Shown here: one piece after another, positions 1 to 8,532 of the stretch | Layout of the letters: the number at the start of each line of letters is the position of its first letter | Numbering within the stretch: the stretch's first letter is position 1 | Source: Candidatus Woesearchaeota archaeon | GTDB lineage: Archaea; Nanobdellota; Nanobdellia; Woesearchaeales; JACJVV01 | Direction of reading: 5' to 3' | Length of the DNA: 21,568 nucleotides | Assembly: GCA_020637495.1 (NCBI GenBank) | Contig: JACJVV010000006.1 | Coordinates: 1 to 21,568, forward strand | Translations under genes and position numbers: made by a program | The notes under the pieces: generated by a model | Seen by the model: the letters and a program-made list of their open reading frames with translations, nothing else | The model's database searches: none | Told to the model about the DNA's origin: nothing

Positions 1-424
<424 letters not shown>

Positions 425-840
425 AATCATGAAAACAAGTTTCCATGTAGAATAAGGTTTGTAATTACCGCTTCTTATTCGATTTTAACGATCCTGAGTA
501 CTTTTCGATCTCTCGATTACCGCTATAAGGTTTCTAAAACGTGTTGAATTGACGTGTCTAGATCAGTTTTCCTAGACACAGTTCTTGTGTTCGTCATTAT
601 GCATTTTACTGCATAAAACGTAGTACACGACTCCTACTTCATACCTTATAATAATAAAGTATACACATCTTACTCAAATCTTCTCCGAAGAGTATTAGAA
701 ATAGGTCCTCTCAGATCCAAGTTGTAATTATCACCATTCTTCAGAAAATCTGGAATGGAATTTGTGATTGTTATGTATTTCGTTATCTTACGAAATATAA
801 AAGCACTTTAGTGCTGTTTTTGGTACTCCCCAAAATGTAA
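425..840 (-). other. 5' leader of the 16S rRNA precursor, with hairpins
   Basis: About 415 nt between the inferred transcription start near 840 and the mature 16S end hold no credible protein gene or tRNA. Visible structures: an 8-bp perfect stem with a 10-nt loop (554-561 with 572-579), nested inside a possible GACG/CGTC closing pair (551-554 with 592-595); an 8-bp stem TATTTCGT/ACGAAATA (776-783 with 790-797); and a 6-bp stem AGCACT/AGTGCT (802-807 with 810-815). Archaeal 16S leaders usually pair with the trailer to form a bulge-helix-bulge processing stem, but the trailer is outside the window, so this cannot be tested here. Confidence 0.6.
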
Positions 841-860
841 AGTTGGGAGGTTATAACCTA

Positions 861-875
861 TATATAAAGGTTTCG
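861..875 (-). promoter_or_regulatory. 16S rRNA promoter, BRE plus TATA box
   Basis: On the minus strand, CGAAAC (875-870) is followed by TTTATATA (868-861). This is close to the consensus archaeal BRE/TATA pair and the strongest-looking promoter in the window. Transcription should start about 25 nt downstream, near 840. A perfect 10-bp palindrome GGTTATAACC (849-858) lies between the TATA box and the start site and could be an operator; a CTCCC/GGGAG pair (826-830 with 845-849) flanks the start region. The promoter lies directly after the rpl41e stop codon. Confidence 0.75.
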
Positions 876-888
876 TTTCTAGTTGGAA

Positions 889-990
889 TTACTTGTTAGC
901 TCGCTTTCGCTTCTCTTTCTTCATTCGCTTACGCTGCCATTTCCATCTCATCTGGCCTTTCTTTTTCCAACGTTTTGAACTTCGCTTCAT
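889..990 (-). CDS. rpl41e: ribosomal protein L41e (eL41)
   Basis: This 33-residue, extremely basic protein is about half Lys and Arg, with four Trp. Its core KRSSKRWKKKGQMRWKW is followed by a run of Arg/Lys dipeptides. It fits, from memory, the archaeal L41e pattern (KRSSRRWKKKGRMRWKW) and the eukaryotic RPL41 pattern MRAKWRKKRMRR. eL41 is a single small helix buried in the ribosome at the subunit bridge. The start at 990 is preferred because a TATA box is centred 27 nt upstream, giving a leaderless mRNA. An internal ATG at 951 would give a 20-residue form starting MRWKW. The gene is too short for most gene finders. Its position just before the 16S promoter places a ribosomal protein beside an rRNA transcription unit. 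Confidence 0.85.
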   Translation of the reverse strand: MKRSSKRWKKKGQMRWKWQRKRMKKEKRKRANK

Positions 991-1012
991 AAGATTTTGA
1001 GAAGTTTGAGTT

Positions 1013-1022
1013 TATTTATAAA
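1013..1022 (-). promoter_or_regulatory. TATA box of rpl41e
   Basis: The minus strand reads TTTATAAATA here. Its centre is about 27 nt before the rpl41e ATG at 990, the spacing expected for a leaderless archaeal transcript. The same element lies in the divergent gap (991-1121) between rpl41e and the plus-strand gene at 1122. Confidence 0.55.
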
Positions 1023-1083
1023 GCTTTAGCTTTATACTGATTGTCATTAAATCTTATTGAATTACACTCCAGAGTGATAACAG

Positions 1084-1099
1084 AATAAATATTTTTAAA
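1084..1099 (+). promoter_or_regulatory. possible TATA box for the 195-aa gene
   Basis: The AT-rich run AATAAATATTTTTAAA ends about 23 nt before the ATG at 1122 and 29 nt before the alternative ATG at 1128. That fits a leaderless or near-leaderless transcript. No ribosome binding site is seen before either ATG. The AT-rich surroundings make this call weak. Confidence 0.35.
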
Positions 1100-1121
1100 C
1101 GATGCAGAAATATCATTACAG

Positions 1122-1709
1122 ATGCAGATGGAATTTTGGAAGAATATGAGCAGCAAGCTTACTCCTGCTCTCGTCGGAAGCAAAGCAACCACAGGTATCA
1201 AGAACCTTCTTGGCAAGATAAAAGACTTGACCATGACAATTACAGTAGCAACATATACAGCAACATCATTGATCTATGGTCCTATAGACGCTGGCGTTGT
1301 CCTGTTCTCAGAACTCACAAACAATAAGTCAATAAAGCATAATTATATCGAGGAAGCGAAATTCTTGTATGCTATGAGGGAAGGAAAGACTTCAATCACT
1401 GAAGCAGACATAAGGTCGCTTTACTGGGAATTAGGAGTGGTCAATGTTGTCGACGAGAAAGGCATTCCTACAAAACCAAAAGAAGAGGATGTCAGATGGT
1501 TCTACTTGATGAATTGGATAGAGAAGAACCAGCAGATAAGCTTCTACCAAAGGACTAGAGGAAACCTTACAGGTGGCATGATATATGTGGATCCGATAGA
1601 CACAAATCTTACAGATATAATCAAGCTGTCAGCCCAGGATTCCACTAATGCTGCAGAAAATACGATAGAATTGAAGCTTCAGCCTCAACCATATAGCACG
1701 ACAGAATAA
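1122..1709 (+). CDS. unrecognised 195-aa protein with one hydrophobic segment
   Basis: I do not recognise a family. The protein begins with a short basic, amphipathic N-terminus, then a moderately hydrophobic stretch at about residues 37-62 (TMTITVATYTATSLIYG, then PIDAGVVLF) that could be a membrane segment or a buried hairpin. A mixed, charged domain of about 130 residues with many aromatic residues follows (LYWELGVVNVVDEKG, RWFYLMNWIEKNQQISF). There are no cysteines and no catalytic motif that I can see. It is transcribed alone, divergent from rpl41e and convergent with the large minus-strand block, so context gives no firm role. Starts at 1122, 1128 and 1146 are all possible; 1122 or 1128 is preferred from the AT-rich promoter spacing. 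Confidence 0.7.
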   Translation: MQMEFWKNMSSKLTPALVGSKATTGIKNLLGKIKDLTMTITVATYTATSLIYGPIDAGVVLFSELTNNKSIKHNYIEEAKFLYAMREGKTSITEADIRSLYWELGVVNVVDEKGIPTKPKEEDVRWFYLMNWIEKNQQISFYQRTRGNLTGGMIYVDPIDTNLTDIIKLSAQDSTNAAENTIELKLQPQPYSTTE

Positions 1710-1737
1710 TTAATTCTAAAGAATACAAAGAAGCATA

Positions 1738-1770
1738 GAATAATAATAAGAATAATAAAAATAATAATAC
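1738..1770 (-). terminator. AAT-type low-complexity run; T-rich terminator of the minus-strand block
   Basis: The plus strand shows repeated AATAATAAT-type triplets. On the minus strand this is a run of TTATTATTATTTTTATT type, 18-50 nt after the stop codon of the 283-aa gene. T-rich tracts without a strong hairpin are typical archaeal terminators, so it may end the minus-strand operon. It sits in the 78-nt gap between two convergent genes. Confidence 0.4.
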
Positions 1771-1787
1771 CAGAATAAACACAAGTT

Positions 1788-2639
1788 CTATTTAGATTTT
1801 GTTGATGCTACATCATGCCCAGCACGCTTGATGTGCAACCCTGTCAAGTACATGACTGCTTCCGTATGGCAATATTCCATTGCTTTCATTGTTGTTGATA
1901 ATCTTTTATTGTCGATGTATTCAGCAATCTTTGTAAAATTCTCAGCATTATATACTTCAAACCCGCGCTTTTCCATAGTCTCGAGAATAGATACGACAAG
2001 AGAAGAAGCATCAGTGAATTTATCAACAGACGAATCTTTATACTCAATATCAAGTTTCATCATTACATTACTATAACCCATTGATATAAGCCTTGCAATA
2101 TCAAATTCCTTTGCTTTGAGCGCTTCAGCATGCCCTTTCAGTCTAACTAATCTGTCTGCCGCTAGATCCTCTGTCATGTCAGTAGCGATGTAAGATAGTA
2201 TATGATTAAGATAGCTTTCTTTTGAGAAATTGAATGGATTTCTCTTCTGCCATGATTGCGAACTTGGATCAAGTTCTTTGTTCTCAACAACCCCATGAGT
2301 CAAGAAAGCATCATCGATAGATTTCATCTGCTGCAGATGATCAATTACGATTGAGAATCTTTGCTGTTTATTACTACTTATGGCAAGATGATAGATAGGA
2401 GAAAGAATAAGCGGATTATTGACAGGATAATCGATCATCACATAATTCTCGATCAAATCAAGCACTGGAAAAAGATCATTTATCTGCATCTCACGAAGGC
2501 TCTTTGTAGGAATCTTCCCTTTGACTACGTTCATCAAAGAAATATCGTCCTCAAACTTCTTGAGTCTCCTAACCATTTCCTTCTGCTTTGAATCATCAAG
2601 ATATACTGCTAATGCCTTATCAATCTCGTCTAGCGTCAT
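1788..2639 (-). CDS. unrecognised soluble helical protein, 283 aa
   Basis: The function is unknown. The sequence looks all-helical and soluble, with alternating charged and hydrophobic residues, no membrane segment, and a Lys-rich tail ending in TKSK. Start choice: a GTG at 2648 is in frame, but AGGAG followed by TGAAGAAA points to the ATG at 2639 (8-nt spacing), giving MTLDEIDKALAVYLDD. The gene overlaps the end of the 605-aa membrane protein gene by 20 nt, so the two are translationally linked and probably made in a fixed ratio. It is the last gene of its unit. A cytoplasmic partner of the membrane protein is a reasonable guess from this coupling, nothing more. Residues 25-60 (charged helix with KGKIPTKSLREM) and the C-terminal third (about 215-270) are the most regular helices. 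Confidence 0.75.
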   Translation of the reverse strand: MTLDEIDKALAVYLDDSKQKEMVRRLKKFEDDISLMNVVKGKIPTKSLREMQINDLFPVLDLIENYVMIDYPVNNPLILSPIYHLAISSNKQQRFSIVIDHLQQMKSIDDAFLTHGVVENKELDPSSQSWQKRNPFNFSKESYLNHILSYIATDMTEDLAADRLVRLKGHAEALKAKEFDIARLISMGYSNVMMKLDIEYKDSSVDKFTDASSLVVSILETMEKRGFEVYNAENFTKIAEYIDNKRLSTTMKAMEYCHTEAVMYLTGLHIKRAGHDVASTKSK

Positions 2640-4437
2640 TTTCTTCACTCCTGTTTCTTCGTCTCAGATATGTCAATCCTGCAACCGCTCCTCCACCAAG
2701 TAAGAGTATTGCATAAGGTTTTATAGGAAATTTCACATGCAAGTCAGAGGAAGGTTCATATCCTTCCACAAGATCATTAACACCATAATGCTCGGCAATC
2801 TCAATAGCTTGTGGTCTTCCTGCAGACTTTAGCAGCTCAACAATGTCATGCTTAGCGACTAACGTTGATTCCTCAGTAAGAGGCCTACTCATATTCTCTA
2901 TTTCCGGATCCTTGAAGAACATATAATCACTTCTGACCCTGTTGATATACCCTAGAGAAGAATGCTTTCCAAATCCTCTATTGATCGCATCTGCAAGGAA
3001 AGTTTCTATATATCCACAGAGATCCATCAGCTCTGTGCCTCGTTCCTTGTCTGAAGTAGGTGACATGAATACATAATCAGCAGAAAAAGTAAGAAACTGT
3101 TTCTGACGTCCTTCACCAACAAGCTCATCAAGATCAATATGCTGATCGTGGCTAATTCCATAGAGGACTTTTCCTATCATCTCAGTCTCTTTGTCAATCT
3201 TTCCATCGCCATTAAGGTCAAGATAATAGAAATGGACCAAGTCCTGCCCATAATGAAAGAAGAAATCCTTTATCTCGATTCTTGCAACCTCTCCAAATTT
3301 ATCATGGATACTGTAACCACCATTATTTGCTTTTGCAAAAGGCTTGATTGAATCATCTCCTGCACCTATCTCAAAGTTTTCAAGTCCAGGTATATTTCCA
3401 GGCCACAAGTCCCAATGATTCTCAACTCTGAATCTCATTGTTCTATCGCCAAAGCCCCAAGAATTGGCAAATCTCTGAAACCAATTGGCTTTCCTTCCTA
3501 GATAGATCGTACTTTCCTGTGGGAACCAATCTATAATCCCATCTTCATATGAACGGTATATTGTTATTTTAGGCAATGCCTCAGCTATATCGATAGCTTT
3601 CTCAACTAATCTCTCTCTTCCTCCTTTAGACATGACCTTATCACTATCAAGTGCCTTTACAGTCTCGAAGAACTCTTTTGCATGGTCTGAAGGCAAGAAT
3701 TCCTCAAGCGTTGTACCCTCTCTGAAATTGAGGCCATAGAAGAAACCAAGGATAGGCGTACGATGCTCAGTAAGCATCTTCTTCAAGACCCTATCACCAT
3801 TCTCATCCATCACTGTGACTTCCCTTTCTTTCCATCCACGCTCAGGTATGAACTGATAATTACTATAATGCTTGTCAGATTTGGATTCTCCTGGCTTGGT
3901 GACTTCAGCAAGCTCTTCATTGAAAACGAGCTTTGCCCTTAGACTACCACCGCTCTGTACTCTTTCTGGACGTTTTGATGCAGAAGCTATCCTCTGATAT
4001 TGTGAATCATGCACGTCATAACGCTCTAGATCTGCAGAGATGGATCTCTTTGTAAGAAGATGATAGGTTCCAATCTTGCTTTCCACATCACCAGCAACTC
4101 CTCCTTCCCGAAATTCTATCTCGACTTCCTTGTCTATCTCATCTGAGCCTTTGTCCTCTGAACCACCAGATATCTTGACTTCTTCCTGAGCTTTGAAGAC
4201 AACATTCCTTATCGGATAATCCTGTCTTCCTAAAGCGTATTCTACCCAAAGGTATCCGCCGATAAGCGCAGCTGATGCAGCAACTATGGCAGTACCTATG
4301 ACAAATTTGCTCTTCATCCTAGAGAAAGCATCCATTACCCTATCAGACAATTTCTCTGTAGCATCACCTACCTTAGAATGCTTCTTTCCAAGATGCTTAT
4401 GTTCAAAGCTGTCTACGATTGAATCTATATCTTTCAT
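2620..4437 (-). CDS. large protein with membrane anchors at both ends and an EF-hand-like loop, 605 aa
   Basis: I do not recognise the family. Layout: a charged N-terminus of about 45 residues with several His/Lys; a transmembrane segment at about 45-66 (FVIGTAIVAASAALIGGYLW); a large domain of about 500 residues; a second hydrophobic segment at about 574-590 (PYAILLLGGGAVAGLTYL); and an Arg-rich tail (RRRNRSEENDARRD). The basic residues flanking both segments suggest both ends are cytoplasmic and the central domain is outside the cell. Within it, DLNGDGKID (407-415) is a Ca-binding DxNxDGxxD loop; the usual acidic residue at loop position 12 is Thr418, flanked by Glu417 and Glu419. A weaker second acidic loop lies near 431-437 (DQHIDLD). 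Only one Cys is present (about 474). No sortase motif or protease motif is seen. The upstream gene ends 28 nt before this start; a GGTGA element lies 15 nt before the ATG. Confidence 0.8.
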   Translation of the reverse strand: MKDIDSIVDSFEHKHLGKKHSKVGDATEKLSDRVMDAFSRMKSKFVIGTAIVAASAALIGGYLWVEYALGRQDYPIRNVVFKAQEEVKISGGSEDKGSDEIDKEVEIEFREGGVAGDVESKIGTYHLLTKRSISADLERYDVHDSQYQRIASASKRPERVQSGGSLRAKLVFNEELAEVTKPGESKSDKHYSNYQFIPERGWKEREVTVMDENGDRVLKKMLTEHRTPILGFFYGLNFREGTTLEEFLPSDHAKEFFETVKALDSDKVMSKGGRERLVEKAIDIAEALPKITIYRSYEDGIIDWFPQESTIYLGRKANWFQRFANSWGFGDRTMRFRVENHWDLWPGNIPGLENFEIGAGDDSIKPFAKANNGGYSIHDKFGEVARIEIKDFFFHYGQDLVHFYYLDLNGDGKIDKETEMIGKVLYGISHDQHIDLDELVGEGRQKQFLTFSADYVFMSPTSDKERGTELMDLCGYIETFLADAINRGFGKHSSLGYINRVRSDYMFFKDPEIENMSRPLTEESTLVAKHDIVELLKSAGRPQAIEIAEHYGVNDLVEGYEPSSDLHVKFPIKPYAILLLGGGAVAGLTYLRRRNRSEENDARRD

Positions 4438-4465
4438 TTTTTTGGATTATTCACCAGATGAATGA

Positions 4466-5362
4466 TCAAGGAAGATTCTGCCAATATCTTTCAGTCTCTT
4501 CATGCTTCTTCCTTCTACTCTCTTCACGTCGTTCTCCTATCTCACTAATTGCATTTACAGCACCTTTGGCCCCATCAGAGATCCTACCTGCATAATTAGT
4601 AACTCTCTTGTACAATGATTGACCTGCTTCTGTCAACTTAGAAGTATAGATCGTCATTCCCTTCTTGTCCATCTCATCTGCAACAGATTGAGGAGGATCA
4701 TAATTGACAATTATATCAAGGATTGGAGTTCCCTTAAGAGACTCAGAGATAGCTCTATTCAGTTTCTTCTCATCTCTTGAAGTTGTTGTCCAATCTATCA
4801 GTCTTGTTACAGGCTTGCCTAACATCAGGCCACCCCATAGAGCACCTACCTGCCATAGATTTGTGTACCATGCACCTACAGGACTAGCACCGAACTTCTC
4901 GGAATAATGCTCTAAGCCTACAAAACTATCTGCTACTTCCAGAGCTACTGCAAGGACTCCTTTTCCTCGTGCACCAAGATTATTTATCTTCTCATGATAT
5001 ACAAGGTTCATGAAACCATATTTTATCTTCTGACCAAGAGGAAGATCCATCTTTATCTTTCCATTCTCAAGAAGGAACTCTCTCACAACTTGTACATTCT
5101 CTGCATACTGCAATGATCCTTTTGGTATCAATGGTGATGCATTCAATGATTCATCTGTCTCTGCCAAAGACTCAGGAGGAACAGCCTGGGACTCTTTCTC
5201 TGCATCTAGCAATCGTGATATTGATTGAAGAACTTCAGTCTTCTTTTCCATCCTCTTATCTCTAGGATTTGTTGCTCTTGTAGATACATAGTCCAATACT
5301 GGGAATGCCATCCCTGCAAGTCCATGCTGGATCATGTCTCCGATTATCATTTCAATGCTCAT
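4466..5362 (-). CDS. unrecognised membrane-associated protein, 298 aa
   Basis: The family is not recognised. The N-terminus (MSIEMIIGDMIQHGLAGMAF) is amphipathic. A linker rich in Glu/Ser/Pro spans about 50-80. The middle, about 130-185, is the most hydrophobic part, with GVLAVALEVADSFVG and a Trp/Gly-rich GAWYTNLWQVGALWGG LMLG region that may lie in or on the membrane. The C-terminus (about 265-298) is a highly charged helix. The ribosome binding site is strong: AAGGAGGGG ends 8 nt before the ATG and overlaps the stop codon region of the preceding 418-aa gene, whose TAA is 2 nt upstream of this ATG. Translational coupling with that gene is therefore very likely. Residues 210-235 (LKGTPILDIIVNYDPPQ) look like a small ordered strand/turn element. 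Confidence 0.75.
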   Translation of the reverse strand: MSIEMIIGDMIQHGLAGMAFPVLDYVSTRATNPRDKRMEKKTEVLQSISRLLDAEKESQAVPPESLAETDESLNASPLIPKGSLQYAENVQVVREFLLENGKIKMDLPLGQKIKYGFMNLVYHEKINNLGARGKGVLAVALEVADSFVGLEHYSEKFGASPVGAWYTNLWQVGALWGGLMLGKPVTRLIDWTTTSRDEKKLNRAISESLKGTPILDIIVNYDPPQSVADEMDKKGMTIYTSKLTEAGQSLYKRVTNYAGRISDGAKGAVNAISEIGERREESRRKKHEETERYWQNLP

Positions 5363-5364
5363 TT

Positions 5365-6621
5365 TTATTTCCCCTCCTTATGGTTAAGTAGTTGTTGTGC
5401 AATATATCTCTGCCTATTAGCAGGCATATGTTGGAATGAACGCAAAAGATGTGCTCTGTTTGACTGAAAATATCTAGCAATATCTGTCGGATCAAGCTCT
5501 GCAAGCATATGATTCACGACATTCTCATCTGACTTAGCGATTGAAAGTTTTAATCTTGACTCATAACTAAGTTCAGATTCAAGATCTGAGAATTTTGCTG
5601 ATGTTTGTGATAATATCCTATCAACATCCCTAAGCTGCCTGTATGAATTAGGGAAATTTGATGCATTCCTGACAATAAGTTTCCTCATCTCATAATCACT
5701 CAGATCAACTACATCTACCCCAGTATTGAGAAGTACATCTGCCTCAATCTCTGCAAGACGCTGAGAGATCAGATTTGTATCATATCTTACCAATTTATAA
5801 TCATGAAGTACATCTAACAGATTAGTATCATGAAGATCATACCTAGAAACTTCCTCAGCTTCCCATTTGAATGGCTGATTATCAGTAACGAACAAGGATT
5901 TTATTTGTCCTCGTTTCTTGACCTTAAGATAGTGAGCACCATTAAAAAATTCTACATAAAAATTCTGCACAGTATATTCGACAGGGAATATCGCAGAGAT
6001 ATTACCCTTCCTAGGGTCACCTACTATCTTTACAAGATCTGCCATCTGTTTAATGTAGCTTGCGTCAAGAGCATTATCTCCTTCAGATAAACCATTTCCT
6101 AAATTAATCAGCCTGAGTGTTTTTGCTACTGTATCATCTAATGTATCAAGAGTGATGCCAATATTCTTCAACTGCATGACATCTTCAACCTGTTCAAAGA
6201 TGGATATGCCATTCTTCAGTTCACCAAATAATATTTCATCCTGAGCGACATCCTGTATAAGCATCCTTGCCTTATGATGAACGTTTGAGAAAATCTCATC
6301 ATCATAGCTTGTTTGCGGTGCAATTAATGGTGAATCCCTCTGATCCGGTGATACTACAAGCATGAATCGGTTTGCTGAATGCATATTAAGATAGCTATCA
6401 GGATATTCATTGTCTTCAGGATATTTCTTCATTACATATAGGCCTAATTCAGGAGAAAGACCACGTTTATCAATCCTAAAACTATCAATATCAATATCAT
6501 ATCCAAAGATACGCTTTATCGCATCATTATATCTTTGAGCTAGAATACCATCTACCTCAAATAACCCTTGGTTAATCAGCCCAAGTTTTTCAAGATCAAT
6601 ATTTTTTTTTGGTATTCTCAT
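5365..6621 (-). CDS. unrecognised soluble protein, 418 aa; first gene of its unit
   Basis: No family is recognised. A longer reading to 6678 is possible, but the ATG at 6621 (MRIPKKNIDLEKLG) is chosen because a TATA-like element at 6646-6657 lies about 29 nt upstream, and the longer N-terminus (IIIYYSVPHEKK) translates the promoter. The protein looks soluble. The first 240 residues mix strands and helices, with a likely beta-rich section at about 205-245 (SAIFPVEYTVQNFYVEFF, HYLKVKKRG). The last 160 residues are helical and charged, ending in LLRSFQHMPANRQRYIAQQLL. No Cys and no nucleotide-binding motif are seen. It begins the unit that also makes the 298-, 605- and 283-aa proteins. Confidence 0.75.
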   Translation of the reverse strand: MRIPKKNIDLEKLGLINQGLFEVDGILAQRYNDAIKRIFGYDIDIDSFRIDKRGLSPELGLYVMKKYPEDNEYPDSYLNMHSANRFMLVVSPDQRDSPLIAPQTSYDDEIFSNVHHKARMLIQDVAQDEILFGELKNGISIFEQVEDVMQLKNIGITLDTLDDTVAKTLRLINLGNGLSEGDNALDASYIKQMADLVKIVGDPRKGNISAIFPVEYTVQNFYVEFFNGAHYLKVKKRGQIKSLFVTDNQPFKWEAEEVSRYDLHDTNLLDVLHDYKLVRYDTNLISQRLAEIEADVLLNTGVDVVDLSDYEMRKLIVRNASNFPNSYRQLRDVDRILSQTSAKFSDLESELSYESRLKLSIAKSDENVVNHMLAELDPTDIARYFQSNRAHLLRSFQHMPANRQRYIAQQLLNHKEGK

Positions 6622-6645
6622 CTTTTTTTCATGCGGGACCGAGTA

Positions 6646-6657
6646 GTATATTATTAT
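6646..6657 (-). promoter_or_regulatory. TATA-like element for the 418-aa gene unit
   Basis: The minus strand reads TAATAATATACT, centred about 29 nt before the ATG at 6621, inside the 69-nt gap after the AAA+ gene. It would give a leaderless or near-leaderless transcript, consistent with the absence of a clear ribosome binding site before 6621. Read-through from the AAA+ gene is also possible. Confidence 0.45.
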
Positions 6658-6690
6658 CTGCATCTGCCGTATACCCAATTAACTTTATCA

Positions 6691-8532
6691 TCAGTTCCTC
6701 ATATTTGCAAAAGCTTCATCAGCAGCTTCTATAACTCTTCTCTGGTAGATACGTCGATCAACATCTTTAGTGAATTTCTCTTCCTCATATCTCATCTCAT
6801 TCTTATGGTATTTCTCAAGTTCTTCTGCTAAGATAGATGAGTCTATTCCATTAGGATATCTTGCAAGGATTAGGCTCCTTATCATGCCAACCTTCTCCTC
6901 ATAAGGTTTTTCAAGGAATACTTTTGGATCCGTATAATATTCTCCTGGTATATCATAATCATTGATCTTTTTTGCAATTGCCATTGTAACAGATTCAATT
7001 GGTCGACCTGTAAATCTAGGATTCTCTTCCTTGAACTTGACACACATCTCACCCAAGTCCCTGAAAGTAAAATCCGTTGTCACCCCACTTTCTTTTGATC
7101 CTCCAAACAATGAACTCATTATTCCACCTTTCTGGACAGATCTATTTGCGCGCATCTGGAAAGGAGTATAACCTTTGCCATCCTTGACTCTTACAACTCC
7201 AAGATCAAGGAACTTTCTGAGCTTACTGTGCATAATATCTGCATAATCATACCATTCTTCTGGACCAGTGACTGCGTATTTTGCATGGAACCTCTGTCGT
7301 AAAGCAGGGTCAAGATTCAAAGGCTCATTTGTTGCAGCCCAAAGCTGAGCATTTCCTAATATCACTGTCTGTTGTCCACCTGTAAATTGCATCAGCTCAT
7401 TAAGGAAATCATCATCTCCTCCCTGGCTCTCTTCCCTGCTGGATACTGTAAGGTCTATGTCATCTGCCTGTCCTATGACCAGCTTATCCTTCATCCTCAA
7501 CCTGTTCAATTGACCCCTTACCTTCTCTCCTGTTCCACCATAGAATCTATCTTTCTGCTGTCCATCAATTATTACCATAAGCCATTCCATTGGTCCAATA
7601 CCAGCATGGATCCAATAATCACTAACCTTCAGACATTTCCTATCTAAATTGGTATATCCCATGCCCATAAGTGTAGTTTTTCCAGTTCCTGGAAAACCAT
7701 CGTACAAAACTGTGAATGAAAGCCCATTGAACTCCACTATTGGATTCTTCTGGACTCTTAAATCATATAGTGCCATCCTATCTGTATCTCTCAACATCTC
7801 TGTCTTAGCTTCTGAATTTCCAGCAACATCTTTTGGTTCTACATGCCTAAATTGCTTGACTTCAATGCTTGGTTTCTTGATATCTGCAGTGAATCCTTTA
7901 AGCCTAAAATCTCCTGCGACTTCAAACTCAGTCTCAACAAGCTTTGTCAATTTTTCATCAAACTCTTCCTTCTGGTTACCGAGTTCTTCCAATGCTTTGC
8001 TGAAGAAATTATATGAAACATCAACTATTGCATTTGATTCATCAAGAATATTCTTCCCATGACCAACTTTCAAGAAGCTATTGTAAAGATATAGGATGCT
8101 ATCAAGGCACTGATCCCTTGTCTTATCCATCATAAAATGCTCTTTCTTGAAAGGCAGGTTAAATTTAGCCTTGCTCTCAGCCATATCTGCAAGTTTTCTT
8201 GAGATATATGCAGATGCTGCAAACATTGAGTAAGTGTGCAAGAACCTGTCTTTCTGTTGTTGAGAAACACCTTCAACCTTATTCACCCTTACTCCAAGCT
8301 CATTTGTCATCTCATAATATAATTCAAATCCAGTCTCAAGCACATCCATGGTATCAGCTGCAGGCTTATCCATTCTATCCTTACGTTCCCCTATCTTTGT
8401 AAAGATGTCATGCAATTTCTCTCTATGCATTTCACCAGGTTCCCTAATATTATTGAATCTTTCAGTAACCTTCTCCAAATGCTGTTCTAATGTTTTCTTT
8501 CCTATAGGATGTGCTCCGCTCGCTTCATTCAC
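6691..8532 (-). CDS. AAA+ ATPase of the classical AAA (FtsH/Cdc48-like) type without a protease domain, 613 aa
   Basis: The N-terminal half (about 1-225) is helical and unrecognised. The AAA module starts with VEPKDVAGNSEAKTEML (about 231-247), the N-linker typical of FtsH-like AAA proteins. It continues with Walker A GFPGTGKTT (about 279-287), Walker B LVIGQADDIDL (about 350-360), a sensor-1 Asn in WAATNEPLNLDPALRQRF (Asn about 402) and Arg-finger candidates at about 412 and 414. Some 190 residues of C-terminal region follow. No HExxH zinc-protease motif and no transmembrane segment are present, so it is not FtsH itself; it probably remodels proteins with ATP, in the cytoplasm. Start: GTG at 8532, 4 nt after GGGTGAT, rather than the GTG at 8541 inside that site. 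It overlaps the end of the upstream gene by 8 nt, showing coupling. Confidence 0.85.
   Translation of the reverse strand: MNEASGAHPIGKKTLEQHLEKVTERFNNIREPGEMHREKLHDIFTKIGERKDRMDKPAADTMDVLETGFELYYEMTNELGVRVNKVEGVSQQQKDRFLHTYSMFAASAYISRKLADMAESKAKFNLPFKKEHFMMDKTRDQCLDSILYLYNSFLKVGHGKNILDESNAIVDVSYNFFSKALEELGNQKEEFDEKLTKLVETEFEVAGDFRLKGFTADIKKPSIEVKQFRHVEPKDVAGNSEAKTEMLRDTDRMALYDLRVQKNPIVEFNGLSFTVLYDGFPGTGKTTLMGMGYTNLDRKCLKVSDYWIHAGIGPMEWLMVIIDGQQKDRFYGGTGEKVRGQLNRLRMKDKLVIGQADDIDLTVSSREESQGGDDDFLNELMQFTGGQQTVILGNAQLWAATNEPLNLDPALRQRFHAKYAVTGPEEWYDYADIMHSKLRKFLDLGVVRVKDGKGYTPFQMRANRSVQKGGIMSSLFGGSKESGVTTDFTFRDLGEMCVKFKEENPRFTGRPIESVTMAIAKKINDYDIPGEYYTDPKVFLEKPYEEKVGMIRSLILARYPNGIDSSILAEELEKYHKNEMRYEEEKFTKDVDRRIYQRRVIEAADEAFANMRN

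Noticed and set aside
425..880. tRNA or C/D box RNA in the 16S leader
   Set aside because: No T-loop sequence or cloverleaf was found. A single GTGATAA with a nearby CTGA lacks the inner boxes.
2620..4437. Sortase-type cell wall anchor at the C-terminus of the 605-aa protein
   Set aside because: A hydrophobic segment and Arg-rich tail are present, but there is no LPxTG-like motif before them.
7649..8062. Plus-strand 137-codon frame
   Set aside because: It is a shadow antisense to the AAA+ ATPase, with a serine/phenylalanine-rich product typical of antisense frames.
6691..8532. FtsH protease
   Set aside because: The AAA module is FtsH-like, but there is no HExxH motif, no M41 domain and no N-terminal membrane segment.
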